The notes below the pieces were generated by a model. That model saw nothing but the letters and a program-made list of their open reading frames with translations, did not search any database and was not told where the DNA came from. A program made the position numbers and the translations under genes. Shown in pieces: positions 48,025 to 61,573 of a DNA stretch of 64,000 bases. Origin of the DNA: Anthopleura xanthogrammica (taxonomy: Eukaryota; Cnidaria; Anthozoa; Actiniaria; Actiniidae); NCBI GenBank assembly GCA_964019055.1, contig OZ025209.1:11379981-11443980 (forward strand). Direction: 5' to 3'. Each line of letters begins with the position of its first letter. Position 1 is the first letter of the stretch.

Positions 48025-49780
48025 TTATTTGAATAGTGCATCATCAACATAAAGCTTACCCATCTCCAAAGTGAAAGCATCATAAAGTGGCGGGAATCGA
48101 GGATATCGCTCAAGAGTGCGATAGCTAATCAAGATAGACCCATGACCATCTTCAGAGAAGGTCCACCAGTGTCTGTTACGAGCAGATTTGATGGCGATGA
48201 CAGGTCCACGCCAGCGAGTAAGGATAAAGTTAGCATCGCTATCGGAAGAACTGGGATTTTCTTTTGCAAACAGTCTTTTCCAACGTGTGTCTGCGTAAAA
48301 GTAGTACCCAGATGGACGAACAACACCAGTTCTTTTATCAGTCAGGATTTCGAACCTCACTGTGTCTTGGTTGCCAATCTTGCCACAGTGTATTCGGAAT
48401 GTTGTGTGTAATCCTGGAATCAAGACGTCAGTTCGACCAACCGCGTCCTTCCCGCCACAACAACGGGTACGCACGTAGCTGTTTTCACCATTTTCAGTGC
48501 CGTAAGCCCAAACGTATTTGTTGTTGTAGGTTCTGATACGAACGAATTTTCGGTCATCGTTGTCTTTCGGACAAATTTGAGTTCTCAAATCTGTGAAAAA
48601 TCGAACAATCAGGTATTGCTAAGCTTTTGTTGCTAAGCTTTTGTATTTTAAATCTACGGACTTCAGGTGCAACATTGCGCGCAATTTTGTTGCAGGCAAT
48701 TCATGTTGCGAGCCATGTCACACGACTCAATTTGTTGCACGCAATGTTGGTGAAGTAGAAAAGAATAATCCTACTTCAGCAACTTTGCTTGCAATATTGC
48801 GCGAAATGATGCACCATGTGTCCTCGCGATCGAGCAATAGTCAATCTATGTCATCCATAGACTGAATGCCAATATGGCCGCCATTGACTTTTCAGAAATA
48901 AAAACCTAATCTTAAAAAATCAGCACCACAATCAGAAAGAGCAAGCAGAAATATTTATTTTTGGAAAGTGTCATTGCTATAAATAGAATTCAAGTGAAGA
49001 TGTTTGGAATCAAAATTACAGAGATTTGTATGTGTTCAGCTAGTGATCTGTTTCCTTGCTAGCCTTGTTGTGGTGTTTTCACATTTTTGAAATTCTCATA
49101 ACTTCTCAAGAGTTTAATATTTTTGTCTCAAACTGTGTAACTTTGTTGATGTCATTCTAATCTGACTATTATTTACATGTAGTGGTCAGCTAAAATATGA
49201 ATTTGAAAAATTATGATAATGAAGTGGCGGCCATATTGGCATTCGGTCAATAGTGATGAATGTTCCAAAGGACCCTAAAAAGATATAAGGAGCAGGGAAA
49301 GACACATGGTCAGCTGGAATGACGAAACACTCAAATTATTTCAATTTTTTTTTTTTTGATTTTTTTTTTAGGTTCCAGTAGTATTCACGTATTTACTATA
49401 ACTTTTATTTATAGCATCAAAAATAATATTTAGTGCAGTTTGACTGATATGGAAGAAACCTCGTACCTTCCTGTTGTTTTTGACAAGACGAGTGCAGCTG
49501 CCCATAGGAAAGTCTATTACCGCTAACTCCTGAAATGATAAGCAAAAAGCTTCAACATGCACCTGTTCTATGCATCCAAATAAAGTGTCCTTTCCGGGAT
49601 GTCCACTCAGTCAGTATCCAATTATTAAGTTTCTGACTTACACTAAAAAGGTAGGTAAGTTAGTTAAGGTAATTCGGGACCCATACTACTGCGCATCCCT
49701 TTCGCGCATCTTGTTTTTGATCACTTATCTAAGTGTTTTTTGATGTTTCATCCTAATATTATGTAATAATAATAATAATG

Positions 49781-49824
<44 letters not shown>

Positions 49825-50834
49825 AGATAATTTTGAATTGGCCCTCGAATTATAAAACTAATTACAATATAATATATAAATCTATAAGGAAGGAAAAATT
49901 AAACCCAGTGAAATGAAATTGATGTCAATAGAATAAAATTATTTATAGATTTTATTATCTAAGAAAAAGGAATCATTATATAATCTAGACGCTGTAAATT
50001 TATGATAACTATATTAAAAACTTGCCAAAGAGTTAGAATTACGTATGTCAATTTGTAATGAATTCCAAACGCCAGTGCCTATGTAGGTAATTGTGCGTTG
50101 CCGAAAATTGTTTTTTAAAAAGTGGAATCGTTTTAAAATAGCTTATTTGTTTTCGCTCTAGTATTAAGCTTAGGAGTATTATTAAATTTGTCTGCAAGGT
50201 ATTGAGGAGCTATATAGATTATTTAGATTTTACTACTAAAATGGCTCTAAAATGTAAATTCGGAACCACTTCCACAATCAACCTAAAGATTTCTTGGATT
50301 TAGCTATATTTCCCGTTGTAAAAACGATTTTTTTCCAGAACACATTCAAAATCTTATTGTCAGTTATCAGCTCCGTTTGTGTCGTTTTGCAACAAAATGG
50401 TTCTTTACGAAAACTCAATCTAGGAAAAGGAATTAAAACTCTGAAGACCCTGAATTCGATAAGATTAGATTCTAGAGACATGAGAGACCAAAATTACTGA
50501 CAAATAGGTTCTAAGCGGCCATTGAGGTACTATAACCCAGTCCCGCGCGGACAAGAACGGTGATTTTTGCTCAGAATTTGAATATTCTTGACGCTAAATC
50601 TCGTTTATTGGCACGGTGACCCCCTATTTTTATTTTACATTCGAGCTTGCCATTTCTTATTTCAATTTTGAGTTTCTGCTATGAAGCTCTTTTTGTGGAC
50701 AAAGTTTGAAGAAAAGTTAATTGCAGAATCTATGGGTCCCGAACCACCTTAGTAACTTTGCAATAATTAAAGTTTTTCTTACCTGAAAGGAAAGTGTCTA
50801 GCAGTGTTACTACCAACAGCAGAAGAAAATACAT
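48025..50834 (-). CDS. Secreted protein of 226 aa, family not identified (beta-trefoil-like pattern)
   Basis: Exons 50783-50834, 49467-49529 and 48025-48590 join in phase with GT-AG sites. Residues 1-17 (MYFLLLLVVTLLDTFLS) are a strong signal peptide. The mature part has six cysteines, among them SCQKQQ, QICPKD, RCCGG and IHCGK. A long run alternates hydrophobic strands with Gly/Asn turns (VRIRTYNNKYVWAYG, RPSGYYFYAD, AIKSARNRHWWTFSEDG). That rhythm recalls a beta-trefoil such as fascin or FGF folds, but no family signature was seen, so this is a guess. The MITE at 48861-49250 lies in intron 2. The same first exon could also feed the trefoil exons at 47206-47618. Confidence 0.7.
48861..49250. 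repeat. MITE with GAATGCCAATATGGCCGCCA ends
   Basis: GAATGCCAATATGGCCGCCA near 48863 and its exact reverse complement ending near 49245 bound about 390 bp, in an intron of the secreted-protein gene. Confidence 0.8.
49764..49820. repeat. (AAT)n microsatellite
   Basis: About 18 AAT units with one GAT interruption, in an intron of the minus-strand secreted gene. Confidence 0.9.
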
Positions 50835-53655
50835 CCCGACGACAAACAGATGCCTTCAGTGTTTCTCTAAGATTCCTAGAAAAGAAGTTTTACAATTATT
50901 TTTTTCAGTTTTCTAAATTGTGATTCATACATGGCAAGCAAAGGTTTGTGGCATTTGAAACACATTATCAAACTAGATTTGAAACCTGTGACACGATTGC
51001 TTTCCTCAAATCGTTTGCGAGATGGCAGAATTTAACTGGAGACAAAATCAATGTTACTCACTCAGTGCTCAGCGCTCGGGTGTGTGTGTCTCACTGAACG
51101 ACCGACCTGGCGGTCCAAAGATGTATTCTACTTGTCGCTTTTGCGACCTGTGACTTTAAGGTGTCACAATCTACCGGAATAATTATCTTCATGGTAAGAG
51201 TCAAGTGCCATTTGACAGCTAAACTGAATAAATAAATCTTTATTGACCGTTTTTACCGACCAGTTAGAGATAACTTCAGATATCTCTTTGTTTAAAAATG
51301 GAAAAGATATTTCAAAGTCAAAAAATAACTTCAAATTACTTTACAAGATGTAAATGATGATGACTCTAGCTTAGAAATGATTAAATCGATGAAGTGAATG
51401 GAAAAATTGAAAGCAAATTTTCATGAGTAATTTTGAATTCATGTTGGCTTTTGTCAAATTCTGATTGGCGGTAAATTATCAGCGCATGGTAGTTTGACCT
51501 GTGAAAGTTCATTAGCTAATGTTTATTAGATAGAAAATAAATTACAGTCAATGACGCGCAGAATCGTACAATTTGCTCTTGCGAAAAGCAATCTTAATGC
51601 ACCCTGTTTCCATATCATGGCATTCACGTGATGTTATGAAAACGCTGTCGCGACGACAATTACGCGCGTGTTATTGAGAATGACCAGAAACAACTGGCTT
51701 TTGTGGTGCCACACTTATTAACATTTGCATTTACTAGCTTATCTCACGCGTGTTGTAGATTTTTTCACCAATTTTTACGTGGTTGTGACTTTAATTTGTA
51801 ATATTTGCATAGTAGTTTTCTCGCGTTTAATCAACCACCTAAAGTACCAGTTTTTGTCAGTCAAAAAAATTGTGTTATTTTTTTAGTCTAAAGAATATTC
51901 AAAATCAAAATCCCTTCTATCACTTTTCCTTTCTTTTTCTTTTCTTTTCATTGTTTCCTCGTTTTCCCCCCTTTAAATTTGACATGAAGCTGTTGACTTC
52001 GCTCCTCATAACGTATCTTAACAATGTATCTATTTTCCGCCTTTTCGCCCAAAAAAAGAACCAAAAATTATAAAACAAGACAAAGGTGTTACCCGTTGAA
52101 ACCTTTAAACTTTGATATGATATTAACAAGTAAAAAGGGCCGCTTGTCAATCAAGAACTTTTTTTTAATCAAGTCCTTATTAAAGTTTATCATTAGTTCT
52201 TTGACCAGAACTATATCATGATCTTCACCTAATTCCTACACTGACCAACAGACCTTTTCGGCTTGGGCGTATTATTTTACTCATTTCAGACTACGTGTCA
52301 TGAGATTCTCTTGAGAATAAGATTTTTTGTTTGAGTTGTATGTATATTCGTGTGTCTTCGCATGCACAACCGTTAATAAACCAAGAAACGATACTCTAGG
52401 GAATGACACGTGATCTGAAATGGGAAAACATTACGCCCAAGCCAAAAAAGTAGATTCTAATATCAGATTTTTTACTTCAAATAAAGACGAATTTTCGTGC
52501 CTCTATAATTAGATAATTTGCTCTTTTTAAAATATATTCACGAGTAATCCAGTTGGTGTCAAAGAGCACCACCCCAACCCCCTTTATTCAAAGAACAGCC
52601 AAAATCTCAGCTGTTTAGAGGAATTTTATTAGCATCCCAGCAAATTGGAAGCTAATCATTCAATCATTGACGATTTCACATTATTTTAAAAGATCTAGAA
52701 AAGAAAAGAAAAAGAAAAAAAAGAAAAAAAAAAAGAACAAGAATTCTGGCAGGTTTTTTGTTTTAATTCATAGTCTTAACATTTAGAATACATAGCTAAT
52801 TTGTTCAAGACATAACAACAGCATCTGCTCAATGAACCAAGACCTGTGAAATATTTATGGCTAATAAAGATGTTAAATAAAAGGCAAATTGACAAATATT
52901 ATGAGGTGTTAGAGGTCAGTTATGGTTGAATGGAGTCATGGTATAAATTATTGACAAACTTTAGTTATATTACTAAACTTATTTTCCTATTTAGGACTCA
53001 GTCAGTGATTCATTTGAAAAGGGTAAGTACTAACAAAGACGTATTCCTTTTGTTTAGATAAATTGGGAAATCATTTTGTTCTATGAAATGTTGTAGTAAA
53101 ATAGACATTTGTTAGTGGAAACAAAATGGGGAAATGACAAAATGTTGAAAAAAAGACAAAACAGGAAACCTTTTACCTTAATGTAGTGCCATTTAAGATA
53201 GAAAAATGGGTTATAAGGTTATAGAACACAGCAAATAAAACAGTGCTTGACAAAATGTTGTGAAGACATAATGAAAAAAAAAAAACGTTTCCTCAAATGA
53301 AGTGTTGTTTAAAATAGAAAAATTGGTTTGTAGAACTGAAAAGGCCAAAATTTTGATTTGAGCCATTTTATGTTTCTTGTTTGTTTGTGAACCCTTGACC
53401 AGTCTCAGTGAATCTTTTCGCCGTCCTTACTTTACAAATCTACTGTTTTTCCTTCAGTTATAACCTGTTGGTATCGTAATAAATTTTTCCAGAAATATTA
53501 TAAAAGATGACGTTTTCATGCGTAAGACTACTAGCTTCAAAATGTGACATTTGCAAAATGTATTGTATACTCAATAAGACTTCCCTTCATGGGTTTTATT
53601 CTACCTTTTCTTATTTCACTAAGGGCGCTACTGTATCTGATATAAGACAGAAGGC
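50835..53655. other. Intergenic, divergent promoters expected
   Basis: It separates the minus-strand secreted gene from the plus-strand secreted gene. No coding signal was recognised. An A-rich run (AAAGAAAAAAAAGAAAA-like) lies near 52700-52740. Confidence 0.5.
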
Positions 53656-56600
53656 ATGTTCCTACTGGCGTTCGTAGTAGCATTTGCTACCATCGTAGGT
53701 CATTCCAGCGTTACTAGCCAAAGCGATGAGCAGTTGCTAACATCGTTGGGGAAAATCTACAGCGCGTCTGCCACCAGCAATGCAAAGTATTTTAGCACCC
53801 ATGGAAAAGCGATGTTTGAACAAGTGTCCATGCTTGATTCTATTGCCCTGGCTAAACTCGATTCAGTCAGTGAAGCTCGTGATCAACTAAAATCCCTTGC
53901 TGTTCAAACCCTCCTCGCTGATTTACCACCCAAGTACCAAGCGGCTGGTGATCTTTTGACAGTCATTCAGTCTGAGAGATCATTTTTCCGTGTAACTATT
54001 TCTAAAGGGCAAAGCTACCTTGAGGCCGTGTCGCGGGACATAAGGCAAAAGGTATCACAGTTTGAATCAAGTCAGCAGACAGATCAAGATAAGGAGAGAG
54101 TGCGAGGTCAAATCGAAAACCTTGTCAAAGGTAGGTTGTAAAGTCTTGTCCCATGAATTGGGAGAGTAACTAGGACTTACCCTGAAGCCTGCGCTTGTTG
54201 CAGTTTCTGTGAAAACATTTAGGAGCACCCCTGCCCTCGTCAGTGTTTTTTAGGCTAGACCATTGTATTATGATCCTGTGATATTTTGCCAGATTTACTT
54301 CTATAAATGATTTTGAATTCACCACTTGCTATTGCCCATCCTGAATACAGACGGAGAGGCGCTATATGTGAGGGCACAGCAGTAGGTGCTCCAAAAAGCC
54401 GAAGATCTGTCCAATGACTTTCAATTTGCAAGTGTGCTTTATTCTTTTATGCACAGTCATTTTGCTACGCGCTCTGATAAGTTGAAAACGTACTGTAAAT
54501 CAGAAAACAGAGCATGATATTTCTTGAGTTCAATTCATCGCTTCCTGTGTGCTCTATTCCTAAATGAATTTGCAAAGCACGGGAAGGTTTTCTTTTTATT
54601 ATTATTATTTTTTTACAATTTCCCCAATGCCTTTTTTTCTTTATCAGGCAAAACAGCTGAAAGAAACGCACTTGCAGATGGTTGGCTTGCAGATTTCAAT
54701 CGCCTCAAGGAATTGGCTGAGTCAAGCAGTCCTACACCAAAAAAGCTCAAAGCTTGGCAAGTCTACGGGACGGTCAAGGCTCTCGTAAAAAGATTGAAGT
54801 TCGATACAAGACCTGGTAAGTTCATTGGGCCGGTATCAGATGTCCTTGGGATCGTGATAAGTGGGTTTGGCCTGGCTGATGCCATAGAGAATTCTAACAT
54901 CAAAGGAATTGTGAAGAGTGTAGTTGGTATCGTTGGTGGCCTAATTGGACTTGCTGCCTTTGGTTTAGCCATGCCAGGACTCGGTGCTGTAGCTGGGGTT
55001 GCTTTCTTCATCATTCCAATGATCATTGAAGCACTGTGGCCATCTAATCTGGCCATCGAAACGGCTAACAAGTTGTCCGAGATTTCACGTAAAGACATGG
55101 AAGGCCACTTGACTCAAATGATAAAGTTTTCCGCTTCGGGAAAGAAAAGGTAAATCCAAGTTGATCGAATCTTAACTTGAAACGTATTTTTTTATTATAG
55201 AAATGTATTATGTTGACTTGCATAAACCACCCCACCCCTCAAGAAAAAAATGATAGATTACCTAAAGGCCCTATCACACTGTGTAATTTCCCCAGCAACG
55301 TGTTGCGAGACAACCCCTGTTACACTATGCAGTTCTCCAGCAACTTGTCGCACAATTTTAAGACAAATTTTTCAAGTCGTTGCAAGTTTCTGAGATCGCG
55401 CGCGCATTGCAGCGTAACACCTCACCTCGGCAACCTGCAACGCTACCTTTTCAAGCATTGCGAGAGAAGTTGCTGAGAAACGGCATAGTGCATGTAACAG
55501 GGCCTTAAACTTGATTATAACAATGTTCGTTTTTTTAATAAAACAGTTTTGGGTGGATGTATATGGCCAACACTGGGGTCATGATCAAGAAAGGCATCCG
55601 ACCAGACACCCAAATGAAGTTTTTCCATCCCTCTTGTCAGAACCCGGGTGCCTCGCCTTGTAACCCAAAGAAAAAAAACTACGGAGGAAAGAATTATTTC
55701 ATGCTTGGAGAACAGAGAAGCTCAACAGATTCAAGACCTGAATTTGCTCTGGAGATGCCATACGACTTCATAGGTGCACCAACGGAAGCGAAATTCTGCG
55801 GCAACACTATCAACATCAACACAACACCTTTCCGTCAATATCTTGAGTTCCTCGTACGAAAGTACAAAAATATTGGCAAAAATATTGGTTACTTTCACCG
55901 AAACATCGAAATCGACACCCAAGTCGTGCCAAGCTACAACGATGTCCGTTTCGGTGAATGGCAAAGGTCGAAGCGTTCCTTGATTCATTCCAAAATCAAG
56001 CGAAAGCTTAAAAAATTACGACAGAAAGATCAGAATCAACAGAGTGAATGTGAGCCAGAAAGTGACCGAATCAGCATAGACGAGCTGGATCACATAGATC
56101 CTAGAACTGGAAAGATTACCATCAACACTGGCGCCGGGAAAGATGTTCTCTCGATTAACTCCATGATCGGAGATGTTGCAAGCAGCAAGGAAGACTTCAT
56201 CGTCTCAGACCTTGGAGCTGATGGAAACCTATTGTCTCTTGGGGTTGCTCTGGGTATTGGAAGACACAGGGGGAATCTACTGGTTGGTGTCATCTTTGAC
56301 AACACTGGAGGCAACGGGAAAATCTGCTATCTGAAAGAAGACTTTGAGACAAAAAGATGTGTTGGGCACGTAAAGCAAGTAACCGTCTTCAAAGGCTCAA
56401 GGTAAAAGTGTGATCATCAATATTCACTTTATTCAATAAGCATGGTGTATACTACTGAGAGAGGATAAAATCCCAGAACGTTCCAAGAGTATGAATATAA
56501 AAATTCGAGTATACCCAAACATTTACTGGATATACAACTAAAAAATATCGCCAAGGGAATTCCGTGCAGTAATTCAATTTAACGTAGCATCTATCCAAAT

Positions 56601-57416
56601 GTTTTTATACGTGAATTCCAAAAATGACAAGTTTTCCAGGAGATTGATGCAAAAGTGAGAATAAATTTAAGGAGTTTCCAGGGCCGTGGAAAAAAATATC
56701 AACATTCCTGGAATTTTCCAAGAATTCCACGCCGTAGAAGTACGAACCATGACATATGAAATTTCGTAGAACTAAGGAAAGAAGAAATTGAGTACTTTAA
56801 AAAGTGTATTTTTATATTGTAGGCTTCATGATACAGTCATAATGGGAGCGGATGGACCTTTTGTAGTTATTCAAAATTCCGGCGCAAACGAGTACATCAT
56901 CGATGTAGAAGACGTCAAGAGAAAGAAAGGCTCAGGTAAATGAGTGCTAATATATTGTGTTTTTGAATTACTAAAGCTGCATGCAAACGATGCCAGGGCA
57001 AACGATGTCAGAAGAAAACCTGTTCAAAAATCACTACACACAAATAAAAGTTCCTGTCTTCCAATCAAAGGGACGCATCCTGGGGGTCGTAACCCCCCTA
57101 CGAGAATCCAACTCACAGAATTTACTTATCCTATTATACTATCCTGGGTATTCACTTTATCTTAATGAAGTTAGTCTTTGAAATTTAAGGAGAGATGCGC
57201 TTTGAGATCATGGACACCAGTGGAAATAGGCCGATCATCAAAATCAAAAGCAACACCCCAACTCCATGGTATCGCCATCCAGAGGACGGCTACGTCATGG
57301 CTAAACCACATGGAATAGACATCAAGATTGACATCACGGGTACAGTGACCGAACCAGATGTGTACCTTGTGTCAAATGGTGGTAATGAGCAATGTGTGTA
57401 TCCCCAACAGTTTTAG
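53656..57416 (+). CDS. Large secreted protein with glycine-rich hydrophobic segments and furin-type site, family unknown
   Basis: Exons 53656-54130, 54648-55149, 55547-56401, 56823-56935 and 57190-57416 join in phase to 723 aa. Residues 1-22 form a signal peptide. Residues 25-215 are charged and probably helical. Two hydrophobic glycine-rich stretches follow (about 221-235 and 246-288), long enough to enter a membrane as a hairpin. A basic segment holds RSKR-S (466-470), a furin-type cleavage pattern, followed by many Lys/Arg. The C-terminal part is beta-rich, with TGAGKDVLSI resembling the turns of RTX-type repeats and GADG/GANE motifs. Such a layout is compatible with a processed, membrane-inserting secreted protein, but no named family was recognised and toxicity is not implied. 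An alternative ending uses a donor after 57381 and the exon at 59053-59138, giving 740 aa. A MITE lies in intron 2. Confidence 0.75.
55263..55507. repeat. MITE with AAGGCCCT ends
   Basis: AAGGCCCTATCACACTGTG is mirrored by CATAGTGCATGTAACAGGGCCTT. The interior repeats CAGCAAC-TGT-GC units also seen near 48660-48800. It lies in intron 2 of the large secreted gene. Confidence 0.75.
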
Positions 57417-57948
57417 ACTTGCACCGTACATTGAAGTAATTTTCATAATGGACCTATTTTCTTTGGGTATGATGTTTTCCAATTCCTTGGTATCAATCAG
57501 CTGAATTAATCCCATGAATCTTATTCCTAGCCTGCAGCGAAGGGCAAACACTGCTCTACATGTGTTATCATCAAAATCAAAAAGTATTCTATTGCTTGTT
57601 ATCAATTAGCTGAATGAATCTCATGAACCTCATTACCAGCATACAATGACAGGCAAACACTGCCCGTCAGGTGCTATCAACGAGAGAGTGTTCTATTGCT
57701 TGGTTTCGATCAGCTGAATTTACTACTTTTCATACATCGGTTCACTGGTCAAACAGTAAACATTCAATCGAGGCTGCAAGGTAGTCTCAAAGAATTATTC
57801 AAATTTGAACTTTGACGAGTGAACCGATGTATAGAAAGTGGTGAATGAATCTCAACAAGCATTATCGAAGACGGAGAAACCTGTGGTCTGAAAAGTGAAA
57901 ACATTACACCCAGAGTAAAGAGGTCTATTTGTTTATGACGCAAACGAC

Positions 57949-57989
<41 letters not shown>

Positions 57990-59052
57990 GAACAATACTA
58001 TAGAAACACCTGTAATACCTAGTCTACGATCAACACTAACATCTTACAATTCCAGTTGCTTATACATTAACAACATGATTGTAAATCAAGTATAATTGCA
58101 AACAAATAAAAATATATCAAAGATTATATAAAATGTTTCTCGTTCTTTTTCTTTCATCCATTTTTCTTTCTGTCTTTATTCTATTCAACTGCCGCACAAA
58201 GTCTTCCTGGTACATAGCGTACAACGTTTAATTTCAAATGCAATTTCCTACTATTTCAAACCTGTTATTTAAGTTTGGGCTGATCTACGATATTGTCATC
58301 CGTTACACGTTTAGAAAGAAATACTCAAAAGAATATCATGGTCTGAAGCGTGAGAACAGCTACAGTTACAAGCTTATATAGAGGATACTACATCGGCGCG
58401 CGGAAATACGAATTTTATCTTCTAGTGTTGAAAAGATCTCTCACGAGTGAGCGCAGCGATACCACAGTTTTCCAAATATAGATAGCGGTGCTAGACGATT
58501 CTATAACCCGAAAAATATCCTGCCTATTAAATTGTTTAATTTTTTATTTTCTATTTGAAGCGAAGATAGCGTGCTAGATGATAAAAGCGATTGAAAAAAA
58601 AAATTAAAACAAAAAATAGAAAACAGTATGATTCCCAGCGCCTTTGTTTTCGTCGTAAAATTTCCCTATAGTGCCTACGTATCAACATGTTTTCAAGAGA
58701 TGCCAGATTTTACAATGATTATACACAACTATTTTTACATTGACACATTGATTACATTGTTTTCGTTGTAAAATTTCCTTATGGTGCCTACGTATCAACA
58801 TGTTTTCAAGAGATGCCAGATTTTACAATGATTATACACAACTATTTTTACATTGACACAATATATATATATATATGGTAGGTACGGGGAATGTATTTTC
58901 CATATCTGCAGTTTGATGTATATATCAATCTGAAAAAATATAATTGTAAACTCGGTAAGGGAGCTGTAGCTCTTCGTAATTACCGGATCTCCTTCTGTGC
59001 ATCACACTTCTGTTTTCCTCGATAATTTTGTTATACGTGACTTCATCTGCAG
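57417..59052. other. 3' region of the large secreted gene, mostly repeats
   Basis: An (AAT)n run lies at 57951-57989. An interspersed repeat shared with 33896-34021 lies at 58475-58602. A 113-bp tandem duplication (58644-58861, unit starting TTGTTTTCGT) is followed by a short AT run. The first few hundred bases hold degenerate direct repeats around CAGCTGAATT and GGCAAACACTGC. No coding sequence. Confidence 0.65.
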
Positions 59053-59138
59053 GACACCCACTGATAAAACTGATTTACACTGTCGGGAAAAGGGAGTACC
59101 AGATGACGGGCTCCCGCGTCAAGGTTAAAATAGAGTAG
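59053..59138 (+). CDS. Candidate alternative last exon of the large secreted gene
   Basis: After a TCATCTGCAG acceptor a 28-codon frame reads HPLIKLIYTVGKREYQ then MTGSRVKVKIE and a stop. It alternates like beta strands. It joins in phase to a donor inside exon 5 (57381, AATGGTG then GTAATG), so the sequence would run VYLVSNGG into HPLIKL without a break. It would replace the last 11 residues of the 723-aa form. There is no transcript evidence. Confidence 0.45.
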
Positions 59139-61573
59139 TTTATGCCTGTGCATGGCACAAGAAGAGACGCTCAAAATCAAGGTAAGAAATCTCTCTCTCT
59201 TTTCTCATCTTTTTCTGTTTCTTTCGCATTTTTAAGATCCGTGATCGGCGATTGTACGACCTAAACATGGTTGGCACAGCCTTGAAAAGTCCTTGAATTT
59301 CACCATTTCTCACGAAAAGCCCTGGTATTCGATTTTACTTTGAAAAGTCCTTGAAAAATGGAAAAAAGTCATTGAAAAGATAGAAACAGTCCTTAGAGTT
59401 TTATTTACTTTGCTTTCTTATGATAATAAACAACAAAGAAAAAGGGAGCATAGAAACAGAAAGATAGAAACAGTCCTTAATTAGAGTTTTATTTACTTTT
59501 CTTTCTTATGATAACAAATAACACAACAGATTAAAGTGCAAAAGAAAAATAATAATTATAAAAGAAAAAAAGAAAAAAAAGAAGCCGAAACCACAGAAAC
59601 ATTTATAGAGATATAAAACCAAAGGGAAAATCCACAGAACTGACAGAGATCGAAGAGAAGTTGAATAAGAAGCTGCAAGCTCTGGAAGATTATTGACTTG
59701 TTGTAGTTTACAGTAAACTGCGATAAGATTGTCCTTGAAAAATAGACTTTTGTTCTTAAAAAATTCCTTGAAAACTCCTTTAATTTTATCTTTCCAAAGT
59801 TGTACGAACCATGAAGGCACTGTGGGGTAAGAAGAATTTCTTCATATCCATTTCTAAAACAGAAATAAATATATAGATGGCATTGTTTAGTTATTTAAGA
59901 AGAAGAAAAATGAAGAAATTCTTAATATTAACCTACAGTTCCTTCCTAGTAACCTACAGTTCCTTCTGTCGCCAATCACCAAACGCCATTCGCCGTTCGC
60001 CCCTTCAATCTTATTTTAAAATAGCTGTATACATGAACATGTTTCATACCATGAAGATATTTTTTTTACGTTTTTAAGAGATGTTTAAAATTTCAATATT
60101 TAATGCTCCAGTTTCGAGTTCTCTTTTGCTCAGGGTCGGTTTTGCGTAAAATATTCACGTATTTCGGTGAGGGTCCGTAGAATTTCAATGTTTTTGTATT
60201 GTTCAAGTAGTGCATTATTCTTTACTTTACCGTTGATATTTACGAATATTCTGAGGCTGAAATGAGGCTAACCCTGAGTAAATGAGTCTGTAATCAATAA
60301 ACACAGCGGTATTGTACGTATGAATTGGAAAATTGTCTAGTGTTTTATGGGTTGATTGCTGATCGTGAAGATAGAGTGATACATGTATTATTGTTCTAGC
60401 TAATGTGTATTGTACATTTGTACTGACCCTAGCCTCACGGAAACTCATGCGTTTTCAAAAAAAACAGCATGCGATAATTTAGTATTCAGTAAAGTCAACT
60501 GCAAGACTATTATTACTAGACTTTACGTACCAACGCGAGGAAAATGGAAGATTGCGTGCTGTGTAAAGGGTAATTGAAAACTCATGCATAATTTATATAA
60601 CTCGTTTCTACCTGTATTAGACCACTTGCTTGAGTATTATTTCTTTTTTTCCTGAGCATTATTTCTTTCGATCGGTTGAAATAAAATTGCAAAATATATA
60701 TGGGGACGCGAAAACATGAACGCATGCACGAGAGTTCACCTTTTTTCTTCTGATATCTCGCACATAAAAATAATATTCAAAGTAGATATCCTGAGAAAAT
60801 TACTTGCATAGCTTTCTTAGTTTTCGAGTTACGATTTTGTTTGTGTGGAAAGCTTGTTCCCCGCAATTTTTCTTTCAAAAACATGTCAAGATTTCATTAT
60901 CTCGGAAAAGAGCACGGGACACCCCAATTTTCTTTCCATCTTTGGAATCAGCTTTAAATTGCGTATAAAATAGCTTTCTAAGAAAATTTTATAATTACAC
61001 CTTGCTACATCGCCAGAAATTCCGAACGGACATGCGCAGTTAAAGTCATGATACTTTATTAAATATGGTGAGAAAAGTATTGAGAAATTTCGATGAAGTA
61101 AAATATCTTAATTTTAACTGGAGAAATAAGCCAGTCCGAGCCTCAAAAACAATAAAGTGTATTCGAACTTTCATTTGATCTCAATTTATTTCCGTTAGTG
61201 ATCTAGTTGTCTTTGGAGTACAAGATGAAGCGCATTTTCACACTGAACTCTTTTACTCCGTTTACTCAATCTCGTTTAAAATCTTGGGTAAAATATCAAC
61301 TGTGGAAGTGCTATTTTTAATTCCGAATAAAACCCTTTTTCTCGCCGAGACGCCATTATCATCGCAACCGGAGAGGTAAATCTTCAATTATCATATGATC
61401 TAATGCACAATCACAATCGAATCTACACAATTGCTTGATTGAAAGGGTAAAAATCATGAAATCAGAAAAATTCGCAAGAGTGCGCGTGTGTCTGAGAATG
61501 GCTATAAATAACGAAATCTTATCGCACACCAGCTTCGGATTGGAATACATTTCCGACTTGCTTTTCTCATCCC
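59139..61573. other. No gene recognised
   Basis: AT-rich sequence with short direct repeats (AGATAGAAACAGTCCTTA at about 59380 and 59461). The open frames look like chance. Confidence 0.5.

Noticed and set aside
54763..55098. Antisense open frame over exon 2 of the large secreted gene
   Set aside because: Shadow of the plus-strand exon; proline-rich by complementarity to glycine codons.
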